NCBI RefSeq assembly: GCF_014268785.2
Contig: NZ_JABWRD020000001.1
Coordinates: 124,001 to 188,000, forward strand
Origin: Pseudomonas shirazensis
Lineage (GTDB): Bacteria; Pseudomonadota; Gammaproteobacteria; Pseudomonadales; Pseudomonadaceae
DNA length: 64,000 bases
Reading direction: 5' to 3'
This document shows, piece by piece, positions 34,900-44,624 of the stretch (positions are counted from its first letter, which is position 1; every line of letters begins with the position of its first letter). The notes under the pieces were generated by a model, which saw only the letters and a program-made list of their open reading frames with translations, was not told the origin of the DNA and searched no databases. The translations under genes were made by a program, and so were the position numbers.

Positions 34900-36930
34900 T
34901 CAGGCAGGCAATGCGCGGGCCTGGGCGGGCATCGGGTAGACCTGAGCGAAAGCGACGTTGTCGGTTTGATCGACGCGCTTTTTCAGGCGTTCGTTGAAGG
35001 CCCGGCTGACCGCATACTGGCCACCGGAAATGGTCCGGAACTGCGCGGTCAGAACAAACCCGTTAAGGTCCATGCGGTCGACGCCGAACACCTGCAGCGG
35101 GCCTTGCAGGTTGATCCGCAGCAGTGGGTCTTCGCTGATCGACTTGCCCACTTCGTGAATCAACGCCAGCGACTGATCGACGTCACTGTCGTAGGTAAAC
35201 TGCACCGAGAAGAACGCATAGGCAAACTGCCGCGACTGGTTGGTAACCGCCTTGATCTGGCCAAACGGCACCGAGTGGACGAAGCCCTTGCCGTCGCGCA
35301 GGCGCAGGGTGCGGATGGTCAGGCTCTCGACCGTGCCGGCGTGGCCGGAGTCGAGCACCACCCAGTCACCGATCGAAATGGTGTCTTCGATCAGGATGAA
35401 CAGCCCGGTGATCACATCCTGCACCAACTGCTGCGAACCAAAGCCGATGGCCAGGCCAATTACCCCGGCACCGGCCAGCAGCGGCGCAACGTTGATGCCC
35501 AGGTTGGCCATGGTGGTGATGGTGCAGATCACTACCAGGATCACTTTCACCGCATTACGCAGCATCGGCAGGATGGTGCGCACGCGAGTGCTGGGCTGGC
35601 GCGAGCTGCGCTTGCCGACGGGTGGCTTCAGCGCCTCTTGAATGGCGGTGTCGAGCACCACCCATAGCAGCCAGGTCACCAGCAGGATCAGGCCGATACT
35701 TGAAATCGAGTTACTGATGGCCTGGCCGAGGCGGTTGCTCAGGGCGAAGTCGATCACCGAGAAACCCCAGATGCGCCCGAGCAGCTCGATAAAGGTAATC
35801 GCCATGGCGATGCGCAACAGCGCATGGGCGAGGCTGCGTAGCAGCTCCTTGTAGGGGCGGATCTTCTGCTGCGTATCAACCTTGCGTGACGCCAGCAGGT
35901 GTTGCAGCAGGGTGCTGAGGAACAGCGTGGCCACCAGCAGCACGGTGGTCAGCAGGGCATTCTGCAGGGCTTTCTGGCTCTCTTCACCGGCACCGATCAG
36001 GTTGATCGCCGAGACCAGAATCATCATCAGGATCGGCAGATACCACAGCTTGGAGAAGATCCGCAGCGTCTCCTGCACCGCACGGTGATGCAGGCGGTCG
36101 TGCAGGTCGCGGTTGCGGATCAGGTGACCCACCGGCCGGCGCAACCGCAGGACCAGGCTGGCGAAGATGAAGGTGGCGAACAGGCCGGTGATCACGGCGA
36201 TGCTGGCGGTGATATTGCCGCCGACCTGGCGAGCGATCTGCGGGCTGGTCAGCGCGTCGCTCCAGGCGGCGAGAAAGCCGATCATGAATAACGCACGCGG
36301 TGCCATCTGCCTGATCACGGCGACGGCAGGGCGTTTGTGGCCTGCATCGAACAGGGTGATCAGGCACAGGATGATCGAAGTCGAGAACAGGCCGCTGCTG
36401 GTCGCGTAGGCCAGGCTCAGGCCCAGTGCGCGGGCAATCGACGGGTCGAGAAAGCGGCTGGCATACAGCGTCAGCGGCAAGCTCGCGAGGGCCGGCAAGG
36501 TATAGGGCAGCAAGTACCCCAGCAAGCCACGCAGGCGCTTGCGCCGTTGCAGCAGCGCGGTGCGCGCGCAGCGGGCGGCGAGCCAGCGGCCGAGCAAGCT
36601 GAGCAGCAAGAAACTGGCGGCCCAGGCTACCGTCAGCAGGACAAAATCGCCGATCAGTTGCAGGCCGTCGTGACCCGAGTGGCGGTCGACCAGGCGCTCC
36701 ACCTCTTTGCTGGCGCGGTCGGTGCGCAGGCGCCAGGTGTCCAGCACATGGGCATCGAGGTCGAGGTCTTTGGCTGCACTGTCGAGGCCATCGGCCAGGG
36801 CACCCAGCAAGCCACCCTGCAACACCGGAGCAGGTTCTTCGGCGGGAGCTTCTGCAGGCGCGGGGTCAGCGGCGTAGAGTGAGGTGCTCAGCAAAAGGCT
36901 GAGAAGTAGCGGGGTTAGCAAGCGCAGCAC
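34900..36930 (-). CDS. MscS-family mechanosensitive ion channel
   Basis: The 676-residue protein is a large member of the MscS family (YbiO/YbdG-like size). It has a signal peptide (LLTPLLLSLLLSTSLYAA), a periplasmic charged segment, about 11 membrane helices, and the conserved MscS core near 480-560 (AGAGVIGLAIGFGSQQLVQDVITGLFILIEDTISIGDWV). A cytoplasmic beta/alpha domain follows. The start is GTG at 36930, seven bases after AAGGAG; the upstream ORF extension has no such site. It opens in response to membrane tension and protects against osmotic downshift. Confidence 0.92.
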   Translation of the reverse strand: MLRLLTPLLLSLLLSTSLYAADPAPAEAPAEEPAPVLQGGLLGALADGLDSAAKDLDLDAHVLDTWRLRTDRASKEVERLVDRHSGHDGLQLIGDFVLLTVAWAASFLLLSLLGRWLAARCARTALLQRRKRLRGLLGYLLPYTLPALASLPLTLYASRFLDPSIARALGLSLAYATSSGLFSTSIILCLITLFDAGHKRPAVAVIRQMAPRALFMIGFLAAWSDALTSPQIARQVGGNITASIAVITGLFATFIFASLVLRLRRPVGHLIRNRDLHDRLHHRAVQETLRIFSKLWYLPILMMILVSAINLIGAGEESQKALQNALLTTVLLVATLFLSTLLQHLLASRKVDTQQKIRPYKELLRSLAHALLRIAMAITFIELLGRIWGFSVIDFALSNRLGQAISNSISSIGLILLVTWLLWVVLDTAIQEALKPPVGKRSSRQPSTRVRTILPMLRNAVKVILVVICTITTMANLGINVAPLLAGAGVIGLAIGFGSQQLVQDVITGLFILIEDTISIGDWVVLDSGHAGTVESLTIRTLRLRDGKGFVHSVPFGQIKAVTNQSRQFAYAFFSVQFTYDSDVDQSLALIHEVGKSISEDPLLRINLQGPLQVFGVDRMDLNGFVLTAQFRTISGGQYAVSRAFNERLKKRVDQTDNVAFAQVYPMPAQARALPA

Positions 36931-37009
36931 TGGAGTACTCCTTGGGCCGTGGCGGGCGTGGGGGTTACTCAAGGAACTGATTGCCGAAGGCGAGGGAAGT
37001 TCGAAGCAA

Positions 37010-37032
37010 TCCGGGCCATGGCTTGGCCCGGA
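37010..37032 (-). terminator. Hairpin terminator after sbp
   Basis: TCCGGGCC-loop of seven-GGCCCGGA is a perfect eight-pair stem. On the minus strand it follows the sbp stop and is trailed by TTGCTTCG. It separates sbp from the MscS-type gene. Confidence 0.6.
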
Positions 37033-37055
37033 CTGCTCTGGCAAGGGTCAGTCGA

Positions 37056-38054
37056 TCACTGGCCGGTGTAGATCCGGTCGAACACGCCACCGTCGTTGAA
37101 GTGGGTCTTCTGCACTGTGCGCCAGTCACCAAAGGTCTTCTCTACCGAGAGGAAGTCGACTTTCGGGAAGCGGTCGGTGTACTTGGCCAGTATCGTTGGA
37201 TCACGCGGGCGCAGGTAGTTGTTGGCAGCGATTTCCTGGCCTTGTGGCGACCACAGGTACTTCAGGTATTCTTCGGCGGCGGCGCGGGTGCCCTTCTTGT
37301 CGACCACCTTGTCAACCACGGTGACCGGCGGCTCGGCTTCGGCCGATACGCTTGGGTAGACCACTTCGAACTGATCGCGACCGAATTCGCGGGCGATCAT
37401 CTCAGCTTCGTTTTCGAAGGTGACCAGCACGTCGCCGATCTGGTTGGTCATGAACGTGGTAGTAGCCGCCCTGCCACCGGTGTCGAGCACTGGCGCCTGC
37501 TTGAACAGCTTGCCGACAAAGTCCTTGGCCTTGTTTTCGTCGCCGCCGTTTTTCAGCACGTAGCCCCAGGCCGAGAGGTAGGTGTAACGGCCGTTACCGG
37601 AGGTCTTGGGGTTGGGCACGATCACCTGGACGCCGTCCTTGAGCAGGTCAGGCCAGTCTTTCAGCGCTTTCGGGTTGCCTTTGCGCACGATGAACACGGT
37701 GGCCGAGGTGAACGGCGCGCTGTTGTTCGGCAGGCGCGTGACCCAGTTGTCCGGGACCAGCTTGCCATTGTCGACCAGGGCATTGATGTCGGTCGCCATG
37801 TTCATGGTGATGACGTCAGCCGGCAGGCCATCAATCACCGAGCGCGCTTGCTTGCTCGAACCGCCGAAGGACATCTGCAGGTTGATCTTCTCTTTGTGCT
37901 CGGCTTCCCAGTGCTTCTGGAAGGCGGCGTTGTAGTCTTTGTAGAAGTCACGCATCACGTCGTAGGACACATTCAACAGGGTCGGGGCGGCGTGGGCCAA
38001 GTTGCCCAGCGCCAGGCCGGCAGCCAGTAGCGAGGCGGTGAATAGCTTTTTCAC
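37056..38054 (-). CDS. sbp: Periplasmic sulfate-binding protein Sbp
   Basis: The 332-residue solute-binding protein of a sulfate/thiosulfate ABC transporter has a signal peptide (MKKLFTASLLAAGLALGNLAHA) and family motifs LLNVSYDVMRDFYKDYNAAF, MSFGGSSKQARSVIDGL and VPNPKTSGNGRYTYLSAWGY. No transporter permease or ATPase genes adjoin it, as is common for stand-alone sbp. It is divergent from the NEL ligase-like gene with a 184-base gap. Sulfur-limitation (CysB) control is known in the family; no site is identifiable here. Confidence 0.95.
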   Translation of the reverse strand: MKKLFTASLLAAGLALGNLAHAAPTLLNVSYDVMRDFYKDYNAAFQKHWEAEHKEKINLQMSFGGSSKQARSVIDGLPADVITMNMATDINALVDNGKLVPDNWVTRLPNNSAPFTSATVFIVRKGNPKALKDWPDLLKDGVQVIVPNPKTSGNGRYTYLSAWGYVLKNGGDENKAKDFVGKLFKQAPVLDTGGRAATTTFMTNQIGDVLVTFENEAEMIAREFGRDQFEVVYPSVSAEAEPPVTVVDKVVDKKGTRAAAEEYLKYLWSPQGQEIAANNYLRPRDPTILAKYTDRFPKVDFLSVEKTFGDWRTVQKTHFNDGGVFDRIYTGQ

Positions 38055-38238
38055 GAAGCATTCCTTGTTATGGTTCAGAGGGTTGGCAGTGTGCCACGCA
38101 CTATAGCCGTTCGCTTCGCGGCGATTAAAGACCGAATGGCTCTTTACTTATGCGTGCTTCCAGGCGGGTGTTAGCTATCTAACCACTTTCACCCCCGTGC
38201 CATACCTAAGCTCACGCCTCCCGAAGGAGGAGCGAGCC

Positions 38239-41200
38239 ATGACTTACCAAACCGACCAGCAGCCCGATGGACTTGCCCTGGAACAAGCCTTCCAGGATCA
38301 ACTGATTGCCGCACGTCTGCCACAGTGGCTGCGAGCAGCCCGCGCCGAACACTTGCCGGACCTGAGTGAGGCGTTGCGTCAGAGCCTGGTCTTGCGCCAG
38401 CAACTCAGTGCAGTGCTTGCACGCCTGGAAGGTATCGACAGCTTTGCGAAAGGCCGTCTGGAGCAGGCATTGGAAGGGCCCGATGGCGAGCCTTTCAATG
38501 TGCATCTCTGGTCCTTCATTGCCGGCCACCGTGAACCGGTGATCAACGCACAGCCTGTGGGCGTGCACCTTACCGAACTGGTGTATGACGACATGCCGCT
38601 GCTGGAAGCGGCGCTGCGCAATTTCACTAAAGATCAAGCCGAGGAGGGCGGCCAGCCGCGGGGTAACCGGTTGACCAGTGCGCGTAGTGGCGCTGTCAAG
38701 CCGCCGTCGGCCGTGGCGTTTGCCAAGCTTTGTCGCAGCCTCGACCTGGGCGGTCAATATCAGGCTCACCTGAACAGCGTGCTGCTGGCGCCGACGGCTC
38801 AGGGTGCAAGCGTCGCGATGCTGTTGGGTAACGCCCAGCGCCAGCAGATGCTGGTGGAGGCCTATAGGGCCAGGCAGGGAGGGGTACTCGACGACGACGA
38901 ACTGCAGATGATTGGGGGGTTATGCCGCGACGGCGCGCCGCCGCGGCTGCAAGGCGATCCGGTGGTGGCCAGGCAACTGAGCCTGTTGGGCTGTAATCTG
39001 GAGCAGATAGTGCTGCTGGATGTCATCGATGAGGGCTGGGTTCGCAACACCACCCGGCGTTTGCTGGCGTACGTGCCGGATGATCCCCATGGGCCGTGGT
39101 GTGTGGCCAGCAGTCTGCGGCACCTGGCCAATGACCTGGGGCGGCGGTTACGTACCCGTGACTACCAGCGGTTCTTCAGCCGCTTCGTGCGGCGCCGGGA
39201 CAGCCAGGCATTTTTCTCTGTGATCATCCCGGCTTACGCTGATCTGGCGGATTGGGCCAACTACGACCTCAGTGAGCACATGCAGGCCGTACGCCTGCCA
39301 TTGTTCGAAACCCTGGGCGCGGCGCGTATCGCGCAGATCAAGGATGACGCGGCGATGATCGCCGCCCCTGTCGCTAACATCGACCGGGCCGTGCAGCAGG
39401 CGCACGACCAACGTCTGGCCGCAGAGGGCTGGGCGCTGCTGAACCTGGCTGGCCTGTTCATTCCGGTGATTGGCTCAGGTTTGCTGGCATTTACTGCATG
39501 GGGCTTGCTCAAGGAAGTGTTCCATGGCGTCGAGGCCTGGCATGAAGGCGACACCAGCGCGGCGCTCGATCACTTGACCCATGTCGCTACCGACCTTGCC
39601 GTGATGGGCGCCACTGCCGTCGGTGTGGGTGTGGCACTGCGTACCTGGCGGCGGTCGCAGATGGTGGACAGCTTGCTGCCTGAGCAACTGGAAGACGGTA
39701 GTACCCGGCTGTGCCGTCCGGTATTGGCCGATTACCGCAGCATGCCACCCCTGCAGGCGCAAGTGGATGAAGAGGGCGTGCATCGGCTCGATGGCCGCGC
39801 CTGGGTCGAAATGGACGGCCACTGCTATCCCGTGCTGCAGCATGGCGCACAGGGTGAGTGGCAGCTACGACCGCGTGGCGGGTATGGCCCGCAGCTGAGC
39901 CACAACGGTGCTGGGGCGTGGCGCCTGTGGTTCGAGCAGCCGGCACAGTGGGACGACACCTACCGACTGTTTCGCCGGCTTGGTGGACGCCTGCATGAGT
40001 TGGGTGACGAGCAGATCGAGCAGATTCTGGTGGTTCACAATCTGCAGGCCGATTACCTGCGCGCTCTGCATGTCGAGGGCCGGGCACCCGACGCTGTGCT
40101 GCTCGACAGCGCCGAACGCTTTTTACTGGACCGACGTATCAGTGTGCTGATCGAGCGTTTGCGCGCCGGGCAGCCGTTCGATGATGCTGCACTCTTGGAG
40201 CAAGCACGCGCATTGCCTGGTGGCCAGGGGCTGGCCGATCAGGCGTTGGCCGAGCTCGCCGCCGCTCGCCGTCGGTTGCTCTTCCAGCAGGCCTACGCGG
40301 CTACCCAGCCTCCATCGAGTGCAGAAACCGCAGTATTGCGTCGAGTCTTTCCAAGCCTGCATGAATCTGCGGCACGCGCTTTGTGGCGTACTGCTCCCTT
40401 GGCAGACCGCCAGCGACTGGTCGACAACGGGCGTGTGGCATTGAGGCTTGCTGAGGCGGCGCAGGTGCATGTCCGGCGGATTCGTCAGGTCAGGGTGTTC
40501 GAAGCGTTCTACCTTGAGGTGGAGCAGCAGCTGGACCTTGCTCGGGTGGCGCTTTCCATGCTCAGGCACTTGCCAGCGGGCGGTGGCGTGCGCTGGGCCT
40601 TGTTCGATGGCGATGCCGGTGCTCCCTTGCTGGTTACCGGGGAACGCGGCCCTGAATGTGCGATCCGCCATGAAGATGGCCAGTTTCGCCGCCTGGATGG
40701 TGCAGGCCAGCCGCTGGGCCTGGCTGGCGAGCTGTTCGAGGTCATGGCCTCTGCCTATGACGACCATCTGCGCGATACGTTGGGGGTCGGGGAGCCATTC
40801 GCCCATAACTTGCGTGTACTGCTCAGCCGCCAGGCCGTAGCGCGTCGCGCTGAGGTTATTCAGCTGTTGGGTGAACAACCCTCGCGCGGCTGGTTTCGCC
40901 TGCCTCAGCGCCAGCTCGATGGTCGTCTGGGCTACCCGCTGAGCGGGCGGCGTGGAAGGTCTCCACAAGGGTTGTTTGCCTCAGTGCGCAATTTGTATCC
41001 AGGCTTTTCCGACGGGCAGATACTGGCCTGGATTGAGGGCCTGCGCACCTCAGGCAGCGATGTCCATGGGGAAATCACCCGGCTGGGCAACGAGCTTGCG
41101 GCGTTGCGCGAACGGCTGCAGCAGTGGGAGCGTCAGGCAACATCACGGGGCCTGCGAGAAGAGCGCCGTTATTTCCGGCGTTGCCTGATCGACTGCTGGC

Positions 41201-42726
41201 AGCGGCGGATCACTGCGGGGGTGAACGATATCCAGGCGCCGCAGAGTTTCCGCTTAGCCATGTTCGCTGCCATGCCCGGCCAATTGCCTGAGCTGCCCAC
41301 CCAAGTCAGGTTTTCTCATATTTTTGAACTGGCGTTGCTGGGGATGCAGCTAGAGGATATTCCTGTGGCATTCCTGAGCGCTTTTCCAGAGCTTCGCATC
41401 CTTGAGCTCAGTGGCAATCGCCTGAGCCGAGTGCCGGCGGCGATCGCGCAGATGCCCAGCCTGAACGAGCTGGACCTGTTCAACAACCGCATCGTGCTCG
41501 ACCCTGAACAGGCGGGCATCCTGGCCCATTGCGAATCCCTGGAGTACCTCAACCTGTCGTTCAACCCATTGGGCCGCGGTTTTTCTCTGCACGCAATGCC
41601 TCGGCTGAGACGGCTGTATTTGCGCAATACCGGCCAGACGGAGTTGCCGCCCGGGGTACTGCGTTGCCCCGACCTGCTGCAAGCCGACTTGCGCGACAAT
41701 CGTATCGCCACATTGCCTGCAAGCTATTATCGGGCACCGGTATGGAGCCGGCGCATGCTCATGCTCTGGGGCAACCCGTTGAACGATCGCGACCTTGCGG
41801 GCCTGCAAACGTCGATGCCACACCTGGACATGGAAGCACAACCGGGGACCACTTTCTTGCGTCAGCGCTGGCTGGACAGTGCCAACGTGCTGGCACGTGA
41901 CGAATTGTCGGCGTGCTGGGAGGCGCTGGAGATGGAGCCCGGTGGCGACGACTTCTTCCGGATGCTGGGCCGCTTGCTGGACACCGCAGAGTTCAGGCAG
42001 AACGGCGCAGCACTGGCGGAGCGGGTGTTCATCATGCTGCAGACCATGCAGGAGCACGCCAGCCTGCGAGAGATGATGTTTCACCAGGTCAACCAGCACC
42101 TCACTTGCCAGGACAGCGTGGCGTTGTGCTTCAGCAACCTGGAACTGAGCATGCTGGTCTGGCGTGCGCGTATCGAGGCCGGGAGTGGCGATCAACAGGG
42201 CGCCTTGCTCCACCTGGGCCGACAACTCTGGCGGTTGGATGAGGTCGATCGCATCGTTGTGGAAGACATTCAAGCTCGCCGCGCCGCAGGCGCCGATCCG
42301 GATGAGATCGAAGTTGGCCTGGCCTATCGCGTGGCATTGCGTGATGCACTTGATCTGCCCGCCCAACCTGGGGGTATGCTGTTTAGCGCAGTGGCCGGAG
42401 TGGGGCCTGAACGCGTCGAGGCGGCGCGAGCGCGGGTGCAGGCAAACGAGACAGATGAGCAGATTGCGGTCTCGCTGGCTCAGCGCGAATTCTGGCAGGA
42501 GCATCTGCAACGCACGCAGGCATCACGCCTGGAGGTGGCCGATGCGCCATTTCACGAGCGCATGCAAGCAGTGCTGGAGAGCGCCGAATCGGTACCCGAG
42601 GCCGAGTACCTGGCCAGGGTCGGGGTAGTCCACGCCGAGCGCCAGGCAGCACGCAGCGACCTGCTGCTGGCGCTGACACGCGAGGCGCTGGCGCAGGATC
42701 AGTCGCGCTTGCCGAACAGTGCGTGA
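38239..42726 (+). CDS. DUF6543/leucine-rich-repeat/NEL-type E3 ubiquitin ligase-like protein
   Basis: The 1495-residue protein begins at ATG 38239 after a strong AGGAGG (38225-38230). Layout: a large N-terminal region of the DUF6543/dermonecrotic-toxin-like type with two hydrophobic segments (about 396-465, NLAGLFIPVIGSGLLAF); a central ~500-residue region without a recognised domain; leucine-rich repeats at about 1025-1165 (LRILELSGNRLSRVPAAIAQ, LEYLNLSFNPLG, LRRLYLRNTGQTELPPGVL); and a C-terminal NEL domain in which Cys1290 in LTCQDSVALCF fits the CxD catalytic motif of IpaH/SspH ligases. No signal peptide or secretion gene is adjacent. Function as a secreted effector or toxin is inference. 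The end overlaps the convergent K+ channel gene by 28 bases. Confidence 0.85.
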   Translation: MTYQTDQQPDGLALEQAFQDQLIAARLPQWLRAARAEHLPDLSEALRQSLVLRQQLSAVLARLEGIDSFAKGRLEQALEGPDGEPFNVHLWSFIAGHREPVINAQPVGVHLTELVYDDMPLLEAALRNFTKDQAEEGGQPRGNRLTSARSGAVKPPSAVAFAKLCRSLDLGGQYQAHLNSVLLAPTAQGASVAMLLGNAQRQQMLVEAYRARQGGVLDDDELQMIGGLCRDGAPPRLQGDPVVARQLSLLGCNLEQIVLLDVIDEGWVRNTTRRLLAYVPDDPHGPWCVASSLRHLANDLGRRLRTRDYQRFFSRFVRRRDSQAFFSVIIPAYADLADWANYDLSEHMQAVRLPLFETLGAARIAQIKDDAAMIAAPVANIDRAVQQAHDQRLAAEGWALLNLAGLFIPVIGSGLLAFTAWGLLKEVFHGVEAWHEGDTSAALDHLTHVATDLAVMGATAVGVGVALRTWRRSQMVDSLLPEQLEDGSTRLCRPVLADYRSMPPLQAQVDEEGVHRLDGRAWVEMDGHCYPVLQHGAQGEWQLRPRGGYGPQLSHNGAGAWRLWFEQPAQWDDTYRLFRRLGGRLHELGDEQIEQILVVHNLQADYLRALHVEGRAPDAVLLDSAERFLLDRRISVLIERLRAGQPFDDAALLEQARALPGGQGLADQALAELAAARRRLLFQQAYAATQPPSSAETAVLRRVFPSLHESAARALWRTAPLADRQRLVDNGRVALRLAEAAQVHVRRIRQVRVFEAFYLEVEQQLDLARVALSMLRHLPAGGGVRWALFDGDAGAPLLVTGERGPECAIRHEDGQFRRLDGAGQPLGLAGELFEVMASAYDDHLRDTLGVGEPFAHNLRVLLSRQAVARRAEVIQLLGEQPSRGWFRLPQRQLDGRLGYPLSGRRGRSPQGLFASVRNLYPGFSDGQILAWIEGLRTSGSDVHGEITRLGNELAALRERLQQWERQATSRGLREERRYFRRCLIDCWQRRITAGVNDIQAPQSFRLAMFAAMPGQLPELPTQVRFSHIFELALLGMQLEDIPVAFLSAFPELRILELSGNRLSRVPAAIAQMPSLNELDLFNNRIVLDPEQAGILAHCESLEYLNLSFNPLGRGFSLHAMPRLRRLYLRNTGQTELPPGVLRCPDLLQADLRDNRIATLPASYYRAPVWSRRMLMLWGNPLNDRDLAGLQTSMPHLDMEAQPGTTFLRQRWLDSANVLARDELSACWEALEMEPGGDDFFRMLGRLLDTAEFRQNGAALAERVFIMLQTMQEHASLREMMFHQVNQHLTCQDSVALCFSNLELSMLVWRARIEAGSGDQQGALLHLGRQLWRLDEVDRIVVEDIQARRAAGADPDEIEVGLAYRVALRDALDLPAQPGGMLFSAVAGVGPERVEAARARVQANETDEQIAVSLAQREFWQEHLQRTQASRLEVADAPFHERMQAVLESAESVPEAEYLARVGVVHAERQAARSDLLLALTREALAQDQSRLPNSA

Positions 42727-43523
42727 CCACAGCGCGAGCAGAATGCCGCGTCGTGGCCATGCGTGCCCTTGTGGCAGTTTGGGCAGTCATGCCGCAACTG
42801 TTCGCCACGCATGGCATTGGCCAGTTCGGCAGTGAAAATCCCGGTGGGCACGGCGATGATCGAATAACCGGTGATCATCACCAGTGACGATAGCACCTGG
42901 CCTAGCGGCGTCTTCGGCACGATATCGCCAAAGCCCACGGTGGTCAGGGTGACGATCGCCCAGTAGATGCCTTTGGGGATGCTGGTGAAGCCATGCTCGG
43001 GCCCTTCGACCACGTACATCAAGGTGCCGAACACGGTCACGAGAGTCGATACGCTGACCAGAAACACGATGATCTTCTGCTTGCTGCCGCGCAGCGCGCT
43101 CATCAGGTAGTTGGCCTGCTTGAGGTACGGGCTCAACTTGAGCACGCGGAAAATCCGCAGCATGCGGATCACGCGGATGATCAGCAGGTACTGAGCGTCG
43201 CTGTAATACAAGGCGATGATGCCCGGCACGATGGCCAGCAGATCGACCAGGCCGTAGAAGCTGAAGGCATAGCGCAGCGGCTTGGGCGAGCAGTACAGGC
43301 GGGTCAGGTATTCAGCGAGAAAGATCGCCGTAAAGCCCCACTCGATGGCGGCGAGCAGGCCTGAATAGTTCTGGTGAACCTCATCGATACTGTCGAGGAT
43401 CACCACCACCAGGCTGGCCAGAATGATCAGCAGCAGGGCCTTGTCGAAGCGTCTGCCAGCGGTGGTGTCGGATTGAAAAACCAGAATGTAGAGCCGCTCG
43501 CGCAGGCTCGCCGGGGAGTTCAT
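42699..43523 (-). CDS. Voltage-gated-type potassium channel with C-terminal zinc ribbon
   Basis: The 274-residue protein has six membrane segments, an Arg-rich S4-like helix (LLIIRVIRMLRIFRVLKL) and the K+ selectivity filter TVGFGD before S6. A short C-terminal tail carries CPNC...CSRC (DCPNCHKGTHGHDAAFCSRCGHALF overall), a probable zinc ribbon. ATG at 43523 is preferred; a TTG at 43544 is an alternative. The 3' end overlaps the NEL gene. Confidence 0.9.
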   Translation of the reverse strand: MNSPASLRERLYILVFQSDTTAGRRFDKALLLIILASLVVVILDSIDEVHQNYSGLLAAIEWGFTAIFLAEYLTRLYCSPKPLRYAFSFYGLVDLLAIVPGIIALYYSDAQYLLIIRVIRMLRIFRVLKLSPYLKQANYLMSALRGSKQKIIVFLVSVSTLVTVFGTLMYVVEGPEHGFTSIPKGIYWAIVTLTTVGFGDIVPKTPLGQVLSSLVMITGYSIIAVPTGIFTAELANAMRGEQLRHDCPNCHKGTHGHDAAFCSRCGHALFGKRD

Positions 43524-43568
43524 GGGGCGCGTTCCATTATGCAATGGGCAGAGCCTAGGGCTTGCCCC

Positions 43569-44447
43569 TCAGCTGTGCAAGCGACGTGGTTTACCGCCCG
43601 CCAGCCCGCGCGGCAGGCGGCTGCTCAGGTGCAGCAACCAGCAGGCGGCCACAAACGGCGCGGTCAAGGCGGCCACCGGCAGCAGGTTGAACAGCGGTTG
43701 CAAGGCGATGGCCAGGATGATCGCCAGCAGCGGCAGCCACGGCCGTTCGCGCTGGCCGCAAAAGGCCAGTGCCGCCAGCGCGGCATTGAAACCGAGCAAG
43801 CCCATCCCGGCGCTGTGGACATCGCCCATGAGCAGCGCAACGCAGGCGCCGAGGCCTGAGCCGAACAAGGCCCAGAGTGCAGCGCTGCGATTGGAAAGGA
43901 ACAAACCGATGGCAATCAGCAGCCCCGCCAGCGGCTGCTCCAGCAGAAACACCTGGCCCAGGCCACGCGCCAGTGCCTGCAGAGGCTCGGCACTGACCGC
44001 TGTGCCGGCGGCAGACGGTTGCGCTGCCAATAGCGCGGCCCAGCCGAGCAGCACGAACGGTGCGGTATAGGCCGGCAGCAGGCAGGCGCCGTGTTTGCGC
44101 CATTGATGGACGAGGATGCTCGACAGGCCACTGGCGGCGATGATCAGCGGCGGCAGAATCACTGACCATGGCAACACTGCGCTGAACAGGATGCCGATCA
44201 GCACGCCGTTGTAGCTGTACAGGCCGGCCTGGCGATCAGCCCGGTCGTAGCCGCGCCGCTGCGCCGTGAGCAACCCTCCCAGCGCGCCCAGCAGGGCACC
44301 ACCGACCAACTGCGGAGCGGTCAGGAGGATGGCGAGCAAACAACACAGGCCGCACAGCGGGCTACGCTGCAGCAGCACCTGGCTGAAGCCGTTGAGAAGC
44401 GCCGTGGCCCAATCGGGGCACGGGGTGACGAAATTTTGTGTGTACAT
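43569..44447 (-). CDS. Urea transporter (UT family)
   Basis: The 292-residue membrane protein has about ten helices. Signatures of the UT family are NGFSQVLLQRSPLCGL, LYSYNGVLIGILFS and MGLLGFNAALAALAF, one set per pseudo-repeat. It would conduct urea across the inner membrane. It lies downstream of the pyk gene of the glyoxylate operon, separated by a REP pair. Urea is the co-product of ureidoglycolate breakdown by AllA, so the location makes metabolic sense. Confidence 0.92.
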   Translation of the reverse strand: MYTQNFVTPCPDWATALLNGFSQVLLQRSPLCGLCCLLAILLTAPQLVGGALLGALGGLLTAQRRGYDRADRQAGLYSYNGVLIGILFSAVLPWSVILPPLIIAASGLSSILVHQWRKHGACLLPAYTAPFVLLGWAALLAAQPSAAGTAVSAEPLQALARGLGQVFLLEQPLAGLLIAIGLFLSNRSAALWALFGSGLGACVALLMGDVHSAGMGLLGFNAALAALAFCGQRERPWLPLLAIILAIALQPLFNLLPVAALTAPFVAACWLLHLSSRLPRGLAGGKPRRLHS

Positions 44448-44521
44448 GGGCAGTCAGTAGGTTGAAGTTGGCGGTGGGCCTCTTTGGGCCTCGGTTCCGC
44501 GGTTGGTCTTTTGGGCCGCTC

Positions 44522-44614
44522 TGCGGCCTTCGCGGGTGAACCCGCTCCCACAGGGTTTTGTGTGGGAGCGGGCTTGCCGGGACGCCGGACCGCCACGAAG
44601 GCTGCAAAGCAGCC
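44522..44614. repeat. Inverted pair of REP elements (BIME)
   Basis: CTTCGCGGGTGAACCCGCTC resembles P. putida REP sequences. The arms CCCGCTCCCACA (44541-44552) and TGTGGGAGCGGG (44561-44572) are a perfect 12-base inverted repeat around an eight-base loop. A further hairpin GGCTGC-AAA-GCAGCC (44600-44614) on the pyk side probably serves as its terminator. The pair lies between pyk and the urea transporter gene. Confidence 0.8.
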
Positions 44615-44624
44615 CAATACGGTC

